A stretch of 64,000 nt of DNA. It comes from Drosophila pseudoobscura (lineage: Eukaryota > Arthropoda > Insecta > Diptera > Drosophilidae). Below are positions 33,687 through 45,475 of this stretch, one piece after another. The stretch covers positions 6,213,001-6,277,000 of the forward strand of contig NC_046681.1 of NCBI RefSeq assembly GCF_009870125.1. Direction: 5' to 3'. Every line of letters starts with the position of its first letter. Position 1 is the stretch's first letter. A program made the translations under genes and the position numbers. The notes under the pieces are model-generated. The model saw nothing but the letters and a program-made list of their open reading frames with translations, had not been told where the DNA came from and made no database searches.

Positions 33687-34578
33687 CCTATCCTAATTTT
33701 ACTAATATATGATTTTCTTTTCTACTCTCGATTATTAACTTTTAACGATCGATATATCTACTCTGTATCCACAAAATTCGGAAACCATGCAACATTCGTC
33801 TAATAGGAGTGTGTCCCCCACTGACTCTGGTGATATTATTAACAATCAACAAGCAGTACAATGAGTCATCGGATGAACTGGGACCGTTCGGTAGTTCTAC
33901 ACCACTGACGGATATCCGAGCAATCCGAAACCCTGACAAACCGATGGCCCTCTACTTATACTGTAGGTCGCAAAAACTGTAGGTCGTCCAGAACCACAAT
34001 ACAGTAGAGCCATTCCACCTACGTCTGTCAAACAAAAAAAAACGGAACAACAATAGAAAAACTGAAGAAGTAGACAAGGTTATGCTGACCCAGGAAATAT
34101 ACCATCTCCGATTCTATTGCCTTCGTTCGCGGGCAGGCCGTAGCTCTAAACCACTGACTAACCTGATCCAGGCCAAAACGGCAGACAATGATCAGCAACG
34201 GTATGGACAAGTTCATCCCCCAAACAACACGCTCCCATCTTGGTGGGTAGGCAGTAGAGCTAATCCACTTTGAAACCTAAATCCGACCGAAACATTAGAA
34301 CGCGCTATTTAGCGGAGTGGCCTATCCGGACAGATACTACAGGTTCGTTACTATGCCTAGTAATTTGATTAGCCTCGAGCGCGGGGCTTTAAAGTCTTTT
34401 AGAAACTGCTACGCAATCCAGCTACTTGAAGTCAATCACCCAGACAATGCACGACCATGTATATCTGTTGGGAATTAATGGATGAAGGAATAAGTCTCGT
34501 GCCACTGCATTGAGATGCAGCTCGCATTGGTGTTGATGACTTTATAAAACTTTCTTGGTCGGGGCAAGCCGAAGAAGG
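33687..34578 (-). other. untranslated leader of the retrotransposon
   Basis: About 890 nt between the primer site and the gag start codon. Only short frames occur. The packaging signal and any internal ribosome entry element would be expected here but cannot be identified by eye. Confidence 0.6.
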
Positions 34579-34596
34579 GCCCCACGTTGGGCGCCA
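34579..34596 (-). promoter_or_regulatory. primer binding site matching tRNA-Lys
   Basis: The minus strand reads TGGCGCCCAACGTGGGGC, the 18-nt complement expected for the 3' end of a tRNA-Lys, the primer used by many Gypsy elements. It starts 85 nt inside the LTR edge at 34682 instead of directly beside it, which is unusual. Confidence 0.8.
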
Positions 34597-34681
34597 AATT
34601 TTTACAAATTCTTTACGAAACCCTGCCATAAAATCGGGACAGACTTTTCGAACCAATTGCCATTTAAAATTTGTCTTTACC

Positions 34682-36939
34682 TGTAGCATACAACGTACAG
34701 GGTCGAGGAGCTGATGATAAGTAAACGGGAGTAGGAAGTACGCGCTGGCTTCGGCTTTTGTCTCTGGTCGGCGGGGTGTGGGCATGGAGGAAATTTTACT
34801 ACCCATTTATAGCTCTGGCAAATGGTCGAGATAAGAATTTATAAAAAAAATCGCGTACGAGTAGGGAAAGGATACTAGGAAACGGGATACAGGGGGGTCA
34901 AAGGGACAGATCAGCATGTACACGTGAACGAAGAAGATCACCGGTCAGATCTTTGTCGGCTGCGGTATCGCCCATTGGCGAGAACGCCCACCCTACCATG
35001 ATCCTTCAGGGCCACCTATTAATCGTCAGGATCCCTCCAACAAAGACTGCGGTGGGTCACATCTCCGTTTTTCGAGGTTGCATGGTTCCGATATAATCTA
35101 TTTATCCACGGTTCATTTCCAAAACTATTTTATTTAAACAATCCATACTTCTTCATTTAAATTCCTATAAAACCTAACGCTAATAGAGCCTAGTCCCTAA
35201 TATAAGCCTGCTATTCGGTATCGTCTTACATTTATAGGGTATTACTAGTATTAAGAGTATCATAGGGGCGAGGTAGCGTATAAGGTTCTTAAATCTATAA
35301 AAATGATTAGTAGTAGGTATAGATAAAGGCAAGAAATAGGTACGTGTTCATCATATGAACAAGGAAACGTCATATGTCATTACGGTACTTGGGCAGTGCC
35401 AAAACCAGACAAAAATCGGGTATATGGAAAGTCGTTTAAAGGCATGAGTACTACGTGTGTAAAACCGTGATCATGGTTGAAGACCAACGAATAGTTACCG
35501 CACATTCATTCTTTTCAGATTGCTTACTTGTTTTTTTTTTTTTTTTTTTTTATAATCACTTACGAGACGATTAATAACTTTGACTCCCACGCAGAAAGAT
35601 CTTTCGTTGTGTGTTGGATGAGGTGATTTGATGGGTGGATGAGTATGATGATGTGTGTGATTGTGATGAGTATCTGCATAGATGATGAGATGAATGCGTG
35701 GCAACCAAAATCAAAAACTGTAAAAATAATTGGTATTAATACACTACTCATTTGTTCAAGTTCGACTTAGCCCATGGACAGGAATTCCCTTTTTGTTTAT
35801 ACCGTATTTACTTGGCTTTTGCACATTTTTGCCGTATCAAAAGAACATTGTTAAACAGAAAGCGGCTAAAAAAAACAGGGTTTCGCATATCGGGTCTAAT
35901 TTCGAAAGAAAGATAGAGAATATAACTAAATCCGATGCGGGTTCGATGCTTCCCGGCTGGAGACCGAGTTCCTACTCGAGGTCTGAAGGTGGCACACGAT
36001 TGTACCGGGCGCAGGTAACATCAGCTGCTTCCGATGCCAGGGGTCAATGACCGCGGTCCATCTGCGGCGTGAGGTTAGGTACACTCGCACACTGGATTGC
36101 TCGTGGGGGGGGACTGGTTTATTTGAAGAGTCACTCAGCTCATCCCCATGGGTCGAACGTGTCCAGGCGAAGATTGCAGAGCACACCGATCGGGTTTACT
36201 TGAGGAGCAAGTCCATGCCCTCGGCTACCGACCGGTGGTACGGGCACGTGGCCAAGAGGTCTCCGGGAATAACCAATCCGTATCTTCTAGACCAGCGTTT
36301 CAATACGTAGATACTAGTGGTGCTAATCCTACACGGAAAGAACAGAACATTTTTCAACGGGTCGCTGCAGCTGGGTGGATAATTACCTCAACAGAATTGC
36401 ACCACTGTTTCGAAAAATGTTGATACACTGGGGGCGCTCGTTTCCAAATGGTCGAACGGCTGCCCCAGTATTGGCGATATATAACTGGCGCGTCCACTCA
36501 AATTCAATGATCACTTTGAGCCGCACTTGGCACTTGCACTAGGCTTTGACTTTGGGCTTGACCTTGTTTAGAGAACTGGGTCCGCTCAAGCAGACTTCTT
36601 TTTTCCCTGCCGGTCACTCTGACGGCCACGAGGTAAAAAAGACAGAGGCTGGGACTACTAGGTACAGCAACCCACGTTTTTTCCACACCTTCTATGGTCT
36701 TTTTCTGTTATACAGAATCCAGCCACAGCAATATTTAATGAAATATAGTGCAAAGCAGAAAAATTGCATATCTTAGTGTTGCCACTTGGTCGCAAAACAG
36801 CTGATACTCTATGTATGGTTAAAGCTCACAAGCTCTGCAACTCGAATTTTTTTTTTCTTCTGCCTAGTTTTAGGCTGTAATTTTGGGAGTTAGCCGTTCA
36901 TAATTCAAATAAACGGCACGACAAGCGTCGAATATTACA
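34682..36939 (-). repeat. 5' LTR (right copy), 2258 bp
   Basis: A direct repeat of the left LTR. By eye the only difference is the T homopolymer (T21 here at about 35531-35551 against T19). On the minus strand it starts TGTAATATTC and ends GTATGCTACA. It carries the promoter of the element, whose exact position is not recognisable. Confidence 0.93.
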
Positions 36940-36943
36940 ACCA
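36940..36943. other. target-site duplication, right copy (ACCA)
   Basis: It matches 26570-26573. Removing the element would rejoin TTT-ACCA-TTCGG in non-coding DNA. Confidence 0.8.
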
Positions 36944-38038
36944 TTCGGTTGTCTGACTGTCTGTCTGCCTTTCTGTGTGTCTGTCTGGGCAATAAACAGG
37001 AACAAATTTACGCGCTGCTAACATGCAACTTGTGGCTTGTAACTTGAGTCAAGGTTTTTCTTTGGGAGCATGCATACGTACATATACAATAAAACCTGCA
37101 GCTGGCATTTTCTGCCCCATCTTTTTGTTCCACCCAAGAAGCAATTTCATATTATTGTTCCACTCGAGCAACTTTGTAATTGAAATCAAAGTGTGTAAAC
37201 GGAGCCCCAAATCAAATCACATGGACACCACTTCCAGCAAAAAACCCTTCCTTCCTGCCATCCATCCATCCATTGATCCCCCATTGAACTAAGAGGACAA
37301 TGGCGGCATGCATACTCGTGTGCGAAAGAGTTGGCCATTTCTTTTGATTAAAGTTGGCCAACAATTAAACAGTAAATGTGTAACTGCGACTGTGACTGTA
37401 ACTGGAAACTTTTTGTGAGAATTGCTGAAAAGTGTTTACCATTTGACATGGTTTCTGGAGTATCCTTTCACTTGATTGGGTTTCAGTTTTGTGGGGGGAG
37501 GCTAAACAATGACTAAGGGGGCGTGTATTCAACTTTGTTCTATTGATTCTCAATTGTTCTATTGTTCAGATACTTTAATTGTTGAGCCAAATGTAACTGA
37601 TGTGGATTTACTAAAGGATTTTGAATACAGAGATCAATGCTTATTTGTTCATAAATGTTTATGAATTTAAGAAATAATTGCCTTGATAAATATGGGTCTA
37701 TTCTGATCTTTAAAGCCAAGGGAAACCTTTTTGGGGTAGCTCTGTCCCATTTAAGATTCAATCAAATTTTAATCGAAAATTAATCAAAGCCCAAATTTGA
37801 TTTTAATTCCTAATTGAACCTTGAAATCGATGTGCAAAAAATGTGCTTGACAAAATGCTCCTCATGCTGCCTGTCGCATTGAGGGCATTAATTAATTTCA
37901 TATTCATTAGAAAATCTATAATTTATTTGAAAATAATTTGAGCAACACAGCATGCAAAATGGAAGCGAAATCATCTTAATAGTAAATCTCAAATCAATTT
38001 GCCCCAAAATGCTGTTACATGCACGCATACACCACCAT

Positions 38039-38042
<4 letters not shown>

Positions 38043-38069
<27 letters not shown>
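38043..38069 (+). repeat. (AT)n microsatellite
   Basis: An uninterrupted AT run of about 13 units in non-coding DNA. Confidence 0.9.
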
Positions 38070-38075
<6 letters not shown>

Positions 38076-41000
38076 GAGAGAGGCACGTGCAATTGAGCAA
38101 ACTATAATCACAGGAATTTATCTAAAGCAGGCAGTAAGCGGAGGCTGGAGTACGAGGGAATTTACATGAACTTTGGTGCACATTCGGTGTATTTGAATCT
38201 GACCATCTTGCCACTGTAGGCGGCCCACAGAGATGCCTCACATGGATATAGGCGGCTCAGGAACTGCAATTGAAGACATTTGTCATGCCCCTGACGGAAC
38301 AGACGGGGCAGAGGACGAGGAGACGATGACGGGAGGCCTAAGCAACTTGGTTAATTATAATGGGTGCGGCTTTCTAGTGGGGGGGAGTACAGTGATTAAG
38401 GGCCATATACTCGTGGCAGCAGGCTGGGGGATAGCAGGAGGCTGGCTGCCAGCAAATTGCAATTCCAAGAGAGACGACGACGACGACGACGCACCGGAAG
38501 GAAGTGTAAAATTCAAATATGACAAATGACATGAACTTAAGCGGCTCCTGCCAGAGAGCCACAGCCAGAGGCAGTAACGGTGCGCAGGGGGTACGCTCTC
38601 CACCAAGATTTATTGTATGGTCGGTATATGGAAATTATTAATATCGTAATATCTGGGCATAATTTGGTAGATACTCCATACCGGGCAGGACTCCTGTGCA
38701 AGTCCTTGATGGGGCCTTAATTAGTATTTTGTAATTTATCAATTTGTATGCTGGTCAGACCCAAAACAAATATTTTGATGACCTTTAGATTATTTAACGA
38801 TGTGTTTTTCACTGAAGTAATATAACTGTTTCCATTCACAGCATTTTCATTGGTTTATAAACCGTAGTTTCGACTTGGAACAACAAAAGTTCTCCACAAA
38901 ACAGTCAAATTTGTGTGTGCCATCGGTTTTTCCAGTAAAACCATCGGTAAAAAATATATCGTACATCTGTAGAGGTCCAGGAAATTGTTCAGCTGCTAAA
39001 TTGAAAAGAGCACATCTGGAAAATGGAATGGAATGGAGTCTGAGAGAATCAGATGCAGACGACAATTGCATTGATTAATATTTGATAGTCAAGGACTCCC
39101 TTTGGTTGCATAATGCCAGACGCCAAATTGGCTTACGCAAGCTCTAGGAGTTGTGTAAGCCAATTGTACAGAAAATTAGCATTGAATTCCACACAGGGAA
39201 ATGAAGGGGAAAACTCGTTTAGGTGAAAACCAACTTTAAGCAAGGCCCAAGCCAAATAGTTTCTTGTTAATCGATGCCTTTCGTGGGCCTCCAGGGACCC
39301 AAGTACCTTCCAATCAGTGGCCTGTGAGTCTTGGAGATACCACAAGTTTCTCTATAATTGAGATGCCAATGGAATGCCACCAGCGGAGTTTGAGGACAAT
39401 CCAACATGGCAGCAGCGTTTCGAATTGCTTTGACCAGGTTGCGGTTTCACACAGAGAAACGTCACACACACACACATGACCTCCTCCGATTCGATTGTAA
39501 TCCCAGGAGCGCCTCTGGCAAACAAACGCAGATTATAGGGCAAAGAAAAGCAACAGAAAAACAGTAGAGGCAAGCCACAGAAAAACTATAGAAAAAATAC
39601 AGAGAAAAAACTGGCAACACGATAACAATAAAAAGTGGCTGCTGACACAAAAAAAACAAAAAAAAAAAACAAATAGAATAGGAACTCGACGACAGCTCTA
39701 AAAACAATTTGACATTTGGCCAAAGAGCGAACGAGAGACCCTCCGACAATGGGCATAAAAAATTAGTGGGTCTGGCCAGAAGCGAGAGAGAAACTCACGT
39801 TATCATCCTAACGCCATCATCGAGCGACCTGACGGACGTTGTCAACACCCAACACAAGGACATGGCTCAGTAGAGGAGTAGAGTAGAGTAGTGCAAGACA
39901 GAAGTCCTGCAGTCACACAGGAGTCAAATGAACAAGCCGCCTATAAGTTGGCAAACACGAAATCAAATTCTTGGCAAAGCGACAAGCTTTGTGGCCATAA
40001 TAATACGTGACCTGTCTGCTTCTGGGCCATGGTTGCGCCATGGTTTCCATTTCTTAAAGTCAGCAAATGATTTGCTTACCAAAAGGCGGAAAGTGAAGGA
40101 CCAAAAAAGCAGTGTAAACTTGAAATGGAGAAGAGAAGTGTGGTCCTGCCGTGTGTGCGGGGGTTTACTTACAAATTGATGTGAACTTTTTCACATGTTT
40201 CCTTCCACATAAAACTAACACACGCAGGCCATTCATCATCTTCGGCAGGAGGCGGCAGGAACGGCAGGAACGGCGCTGAATATTCCATTTTCCTAAGGAC
40301 TTCTCCTACTGCTGGCCACTAAGAACCAAATGGGATAAAAGATACATTTTTATAGACGTGTGTGTATGGGATTTTTGTGTGTAAGTTTACAAGTTGCAGC
40401 CTAAGGCTACTTGGCTTGTATAAAGTTTTTTTGGCCAGTGGATAGGAAGTGCACAGACAGCACAGTGGTTTGGAAAAGCCTGTACATTATGTAAATACGT
40501 TCTGATGGTAAAATAGTATAGCAAATTGAATTTTTAAGAAAGAAACGATGGACAAATGGGTTTCCATGGTATGGGTTTCCGAATGGGTTACAAATTAATG
40601 ATGTCAAGGAATGATTACTAGCTCTGTACAAAAGAAGAGTTTTTCGGTTCTTAATCTTAAGCTGCGCCATTTTGTTTGTTTTTTTTTGTGGGAGAAACGA
40701 CCACTAAGTACCACGATAAGTTTGATAATTACTATGGGAACTCTGCTGAACATCCTGGACTCTCAGTTGAGGTCACTACATCCGATCGAGAGAAAGTGCG
40801 AGATGGGATCAGTGTTTTCCATTTTGACTGATCACTTGGTTATGAGAAAGTTTTCCGCAAGATAGGAGCCACTTTGAACCCTTAAACCACTGTAGCTAGC
40901 CTCTCGGCTAGCATGCCGGGCACCGACAGGCCCCAGACTTATGGCTATCGTAATATGAATGGCAGGAAAGCACACACACACACAGAAAATGTGTTGCCCG

Positions 41001-43823
41001 AAAATATTGTCTAAGTGAAAAAGTTTTCACATATGATTTATTTATTTGATGTGCCTGTGCAGACCCCTAGAGAGGGATAGCAAGCAAATTATAAAGATGG
41101 TTATCACATCCTGGCGATTAGTTATTGGATCATTTACTCATTGATTGATGGTTAGGTGAGGCACTGGGCCTGTAATTGGAGAATCGGGCAGGACGGGCAG
41201 ATGGCACTGAATAATGGAAACCATTATGTAATGATCCTATTTTGGGCAACCTGTTGGGGGACCGGAAGTAGAACTTTTTTCACCGCATCTGTAAGTTGAT
41301 TTAAAGCCATGACACTACCCACCCACCCGAAAGCTGACAAATTTTATTTCCGCCAAAGTCACGCACCAGGGAACCCCACTCTGAGCACCCAGCCGCTGCG
41401 ACCCACATTTTGACACAGGGGGGGAAGGAATGAACCCGACCAGCAGCTAGCTGGGCTCCTTTCCGGGCAAACATTTATGCGAATTGTCTTTTGTGCGCTT
41501 CATTTCGCATAAACAAATCTCGACCGTTGTATATTTATACCGGAAACGTGCAAATAACGCCCCAGGGACTAGGCAAAGTGGAGTTCTCTTCACGTTTCGC
41601 CATGTTCCAGTGGGATCCGGGGGGTTTTCTGTGCCATATTGTCACCATTGTTGTGGCCGGGGCTCCTGCCACCTGCGTCGCTCAGATTTTTGTTTTGTAA
41701 TGCCCTCCTTCGTTTCCTATACCCTCCCTGGAAGCTCTCCAGTTTTCCTCCTTTTTTTATTTCGTTTGCTCTCTGTCTCTCCGCGTTTTTTCATCAACTA
41801 ACTACGGTAGAGCTGGGGAAAAAATTTACTTGACGTTTCCGTTGCAGTAAAAACACATGGCCAAAATACAAATAAACAAACATGATTGGCAATGAATGGG
41901 AAAGTACTTTAGGGATGAAGCGAATTTGGGGTACTCTTTGGAAGGTTCTTTGGAGGATCGGAAGATTTGCATAAAAACGGGAATATTCATAGATCAAAGA
42001 AGTAAAGTGTAAGGAAGGGCAACCTATACAGTGGATGAGGTAACGATAAGGAGTTCTTCGTTTCCATTGATGCCATTTGTTTTCAGATATATAGCTTATT
42101 CAACTGGGTCATTAAATAAAGGAGGGTGCAGTAGAAATTCTCTTCTGAGAAGTTGAAATCTTGAGACAGATGTCCTGCATACTTCTCCCCCAGTCAGGGT
42201 ATACACAGCAGTCGTTGGTTTATACTTTTTATAGTCTACTTTTGGGCGTTTCGCGCTTTTGTGTGCCCCACTGCGAGTGTTGTGTCCCCACTATGAGTGT
42301 GTGTGTGTGTGTGTGAGTGTGTCCTGTGTCGCACCAATGTTTGTGTGTGAGTGCACGGTAGCTTAGTGCGGTTGAATGGATGGTTGGATGTTTGGTTTGT
42401 TGCTTGGGTTGGCTTTTGTGTGCGCCTATTGTCAAATTGAATTGTAATAGACACGTTTTTGCAAAAGCCAAGTGTGAGAGTGCCAGTGCGCCCGCATTTG
42501 TGTGATTGTTCGTATCCATGTATGGGATTGTTGGCGGCTGTATGGGTGTCTGCATCTGTAGGAGTATGGAGTGTGGTTTCCCTGACACTTTATATTTACA
42601 GCTGCGCTCCGTCACGCTCGACCAGAACTGGGCCTGGGAGCCAGTGGCCCCTGCCATCCCACCAACCTGAGGCCCAGACTAGACCTCCTCCAACCAGAGC
42701 TACAACCAGACCCTGACTAGAATTGTCAGTAGCCGTAGTCCGTAGGACTTAATTTTATGCATACGAAACCGTATGCGGCGTCTTTCGTGCTCATAAAAAA
42801 ATATTATTGCATACATTTAGGCGGTGGCTCCAGTGGCACTACCATTGCACGGCCTGGCCTCCACTGTCTGACTGCCGTCCTCCGCATTTGCATTTTCTTA
42901 TTTAAATGTCGACTTTTAAACGACGACAAATTGTTTTGACGTTGTGTCGCTTTTTGATTTTAAAAAATGCTAAGAGACAACAAGTTGAAAAGCCCCTGGT
43001 TGTCGTCTATATACGACTGTATATCTGTCCATATGTCCCCGGGTCTGTCGTGTGTGTAGCGAGTGGAAAATGGGTTTTTTGTGTTTCGGTTAAAGGCTTA
43101 AAAGCCTGGCCTGCAGCTCTTTGTGCGGACAAAGAAAATGCATAAGAAAAATTTGCTGGTGTAAGAAAATATGTTGAAAATTTGTAGCAAAGAGGAAAAT
43201 TAATTTTAAAAATATTTTACCATGGGAAACATCTATTGAAATTGTATTAAAATGTTAAACAAAAGAAACAGTATTAGGGTAAAGTGATTAGAGTGTGCCC
43301 GAGGAGGAATTTGTAACTGAAATGGGAATAGAAAATGATAGACTAGTTGTTTAAAGCTACGCCTAAAGATCAATCAATATTCATTAAAATAAGCAAGAAT
43401 TACTAAACGCTAACTTGCTCTATAATCCGGGCTCACTTTATCTCCCGACAACCCAAAAGCCATTCTAATTTATATCCAATTCCCGCATAAAATATTCTCG
43501 CTACAAAATAACATTATACGGGTCCAAAAACTATGCAAATTTTATGCAGCGACAAATCCACACTGACAGACCAAATTTCTCAAATATTCCTTGCCCAATT
43601 AGAGTTCAATTTTTCGATGAATTACGCCCGGACGACGCCGCTCTGCACCACTGCCCTGCCTACGTGCAATTTACAGGCCCATATTTTAGCCCAATTAAAA
43701 TGAAACTGAAATCCGAAAAGCGTAAAAACAGTAAACAACATTGTCACTTAATTTAATCACATTTATAAAAACCACTAATTGACTTTTGAACGTTAATGCT
43801 CGAGCACCATTGAAAATGCCAGG

Positions 43824-43849
43824 ACACACACACACACACACACACACAC
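43824..43849 (+). repeat. (AC)n microsatellite
   Basis: A pure CA/AC run of about 13 units. Confidence 0.9.
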
Positions 43850-45370
43850 GGATGCCTCCACATGGTCACTGAATGAGGGATAGTTCGGGTTCAGAAAGGG
43901 CCAGGGTATAGGGCCGGGGGGGTGTAACAAAATGTTGCCATAATTGGTATTTTTGATATGGACACAAATTTTCGTTTCGGAGGTCATAACCTTCTGGCAC
44001 TCTTTGTTCTCTTTTCCAACCCCTGCTCTTAGGGTATGTGTTTTTGGGGCTAATTAAATTATTATTTCCCACAAAATGTCGGTTCGTGGGTAGGAATCTA
44101 CATCTACATACACATATACATATGTATAGCCATATGCATACAGGCATAGTTTTGAACACAGATGAGGCGAAGCAAATAGCACTTAAGATTAAACCTTTTG
44201 CTAATATGACATCTTCTTTTTATCCACACACAAAAACTAATTAATGTCATTTTGTTTACAGTTTTCATGTTTCATATATTCTTAAATTTAGCAGCACTTT
44301 GGTTTAATTTTTGGCAATATCTAGCCGTCATTTGGGCCATGCGGCTTCGCTTTCAAGGCTAAAATTATGTATTTATGACAGAATGTATTTATCACAGAAT
44401 TTCATGTCCTCCAAATATTTATGTAGGAAAATATTGTAACCCAAATAAAATATTTTAGTCGTCGAAAGCTCAATTAATTAACTCGATATGTTGTGCTCTG
44501 AAGCTAATTAATTGATTTCCGTACTGCTATCAAGTGAGTGAGTAAATGCCATTTTATAAGTACATCTGTTCATGAAAGAGGCACTCCTCTTTGATGGACA
44601 AAAATTGGATTTGTGTGAGCAGCTTGAATAGAACATATGTACATATATTCTCCAATAAATACCAAAATCGTTGGGTATTAATGTCCATTAAAAAGAAAAT
44701 TCTTGAGTGGCAATATCTCACACAATACCTAAAAATATTGATAATATCCTTGACAAAAATATTCAATTAAAATACTCCTGTAACTTTTTACAAGTTTTGT
44801 CAATATAAATATGACACAATATTTGATTTGCACGTATTTTCTTTGCCAATTTGTGTCTCTCGACTGCCTTGGCTGTCAACCACTCTTGCCGCCGCTCTGT
44901 TTTGGCCTATTCTGGCAATTTATTTTAATTAATATTCAGGCAGTTAGCTGTAGCTACTCGGATGTAAGCTTGAAAACAAATCGGTGTGATTTAGGGCCAA
45001 TGCTGTGGCTGCTAATTGCCACTAGAAAAATGTCATGACAGAGTGACTAAGCTGAATGGGGGATTGGGATTGTGATCACAAAACAGTAGTTGACATATAT
45101 AGTAGTCGTTGCCATGTTATCGAAAACATCGCGAACCAAAGCGATTCGGGCGTATTCGGGCATGGAAAAGCGAGGGGAGACCTATTAAATGGTGGAATCT
45201 TTTGATTTAGAAGTGAGATAGATGATCATTGAGATTATAGATGTCTAAAGAAATATATTATTTTTATATTATATATTCATCAAAACCACAGCTATGCTCA
45301 ACATTTTACTTTAACATTTTTGATCATTACGAATCCTGCCCTCAGTCAGACTTGAATCACCCTGAATCAC

Positions 45371-45475
45371 TAAGAACCGAATGCGAGCATTGCGGAGTGA
45401 GCGAGAAAAAAAACCCGAAAGTTACGTTAACTGCTTCATTATTTTCGAATACCGAATCCCACCGAATCGATTCAG
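45371..45475 (-). repeat. dispersed repeat, inverted copy
   Basis: The reverse complement contains GAATCGATTCGGTGGGATTC, a T-run followed by CTCGCTCACTC, and TGCTCGCATTCGGTTC. These blocks match the GluR-B intron copy (8870-9110) and, in part, 63565-63690. It lacks the GA-rich insert of the other two. Confidence 0.55.

Larger units (their letters stand above)
26574..36939 (-). mobile_element. complete Gypsy-superfamily LTR retrotransposon, Ulysses/Osvaldo-like, 10,366 bp
   Basis: Two direct repeats of 2256 and 2258 bp with TG..CA ends bound an internal region containing, on the minus strand, a tRNA-Lys-type primer site, gag, pol and a polypurine tract. The 4 bp duplication ACCA flanks it. 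Protease, reverse transcriptase, RNase H and integrase are in the Gypsy order. No envelope-like frame is present between pol and the 3' LTR (only 73 nt). Very long LTRs and total size of about 10.5 kb recall Drosophila virilis Ulysses; placing it there is inference. The LTRs look identical except for poly-T length and the genes are uninterrupted, so the insertion is young and may be autonomous. Confidence 0.93.

Noticed and set aside
38233-38529. 98-codon frame with a poly-Asp stretch
   Set aside because: Asp run comes from a GAC repeat, no family features, no splice context, and opposite-strand frames are equally open.
42229-42657. 142-codon minus-strand frame
   Set aside because: Thr-His repeats are the translation of a (GT)n microsatellite.
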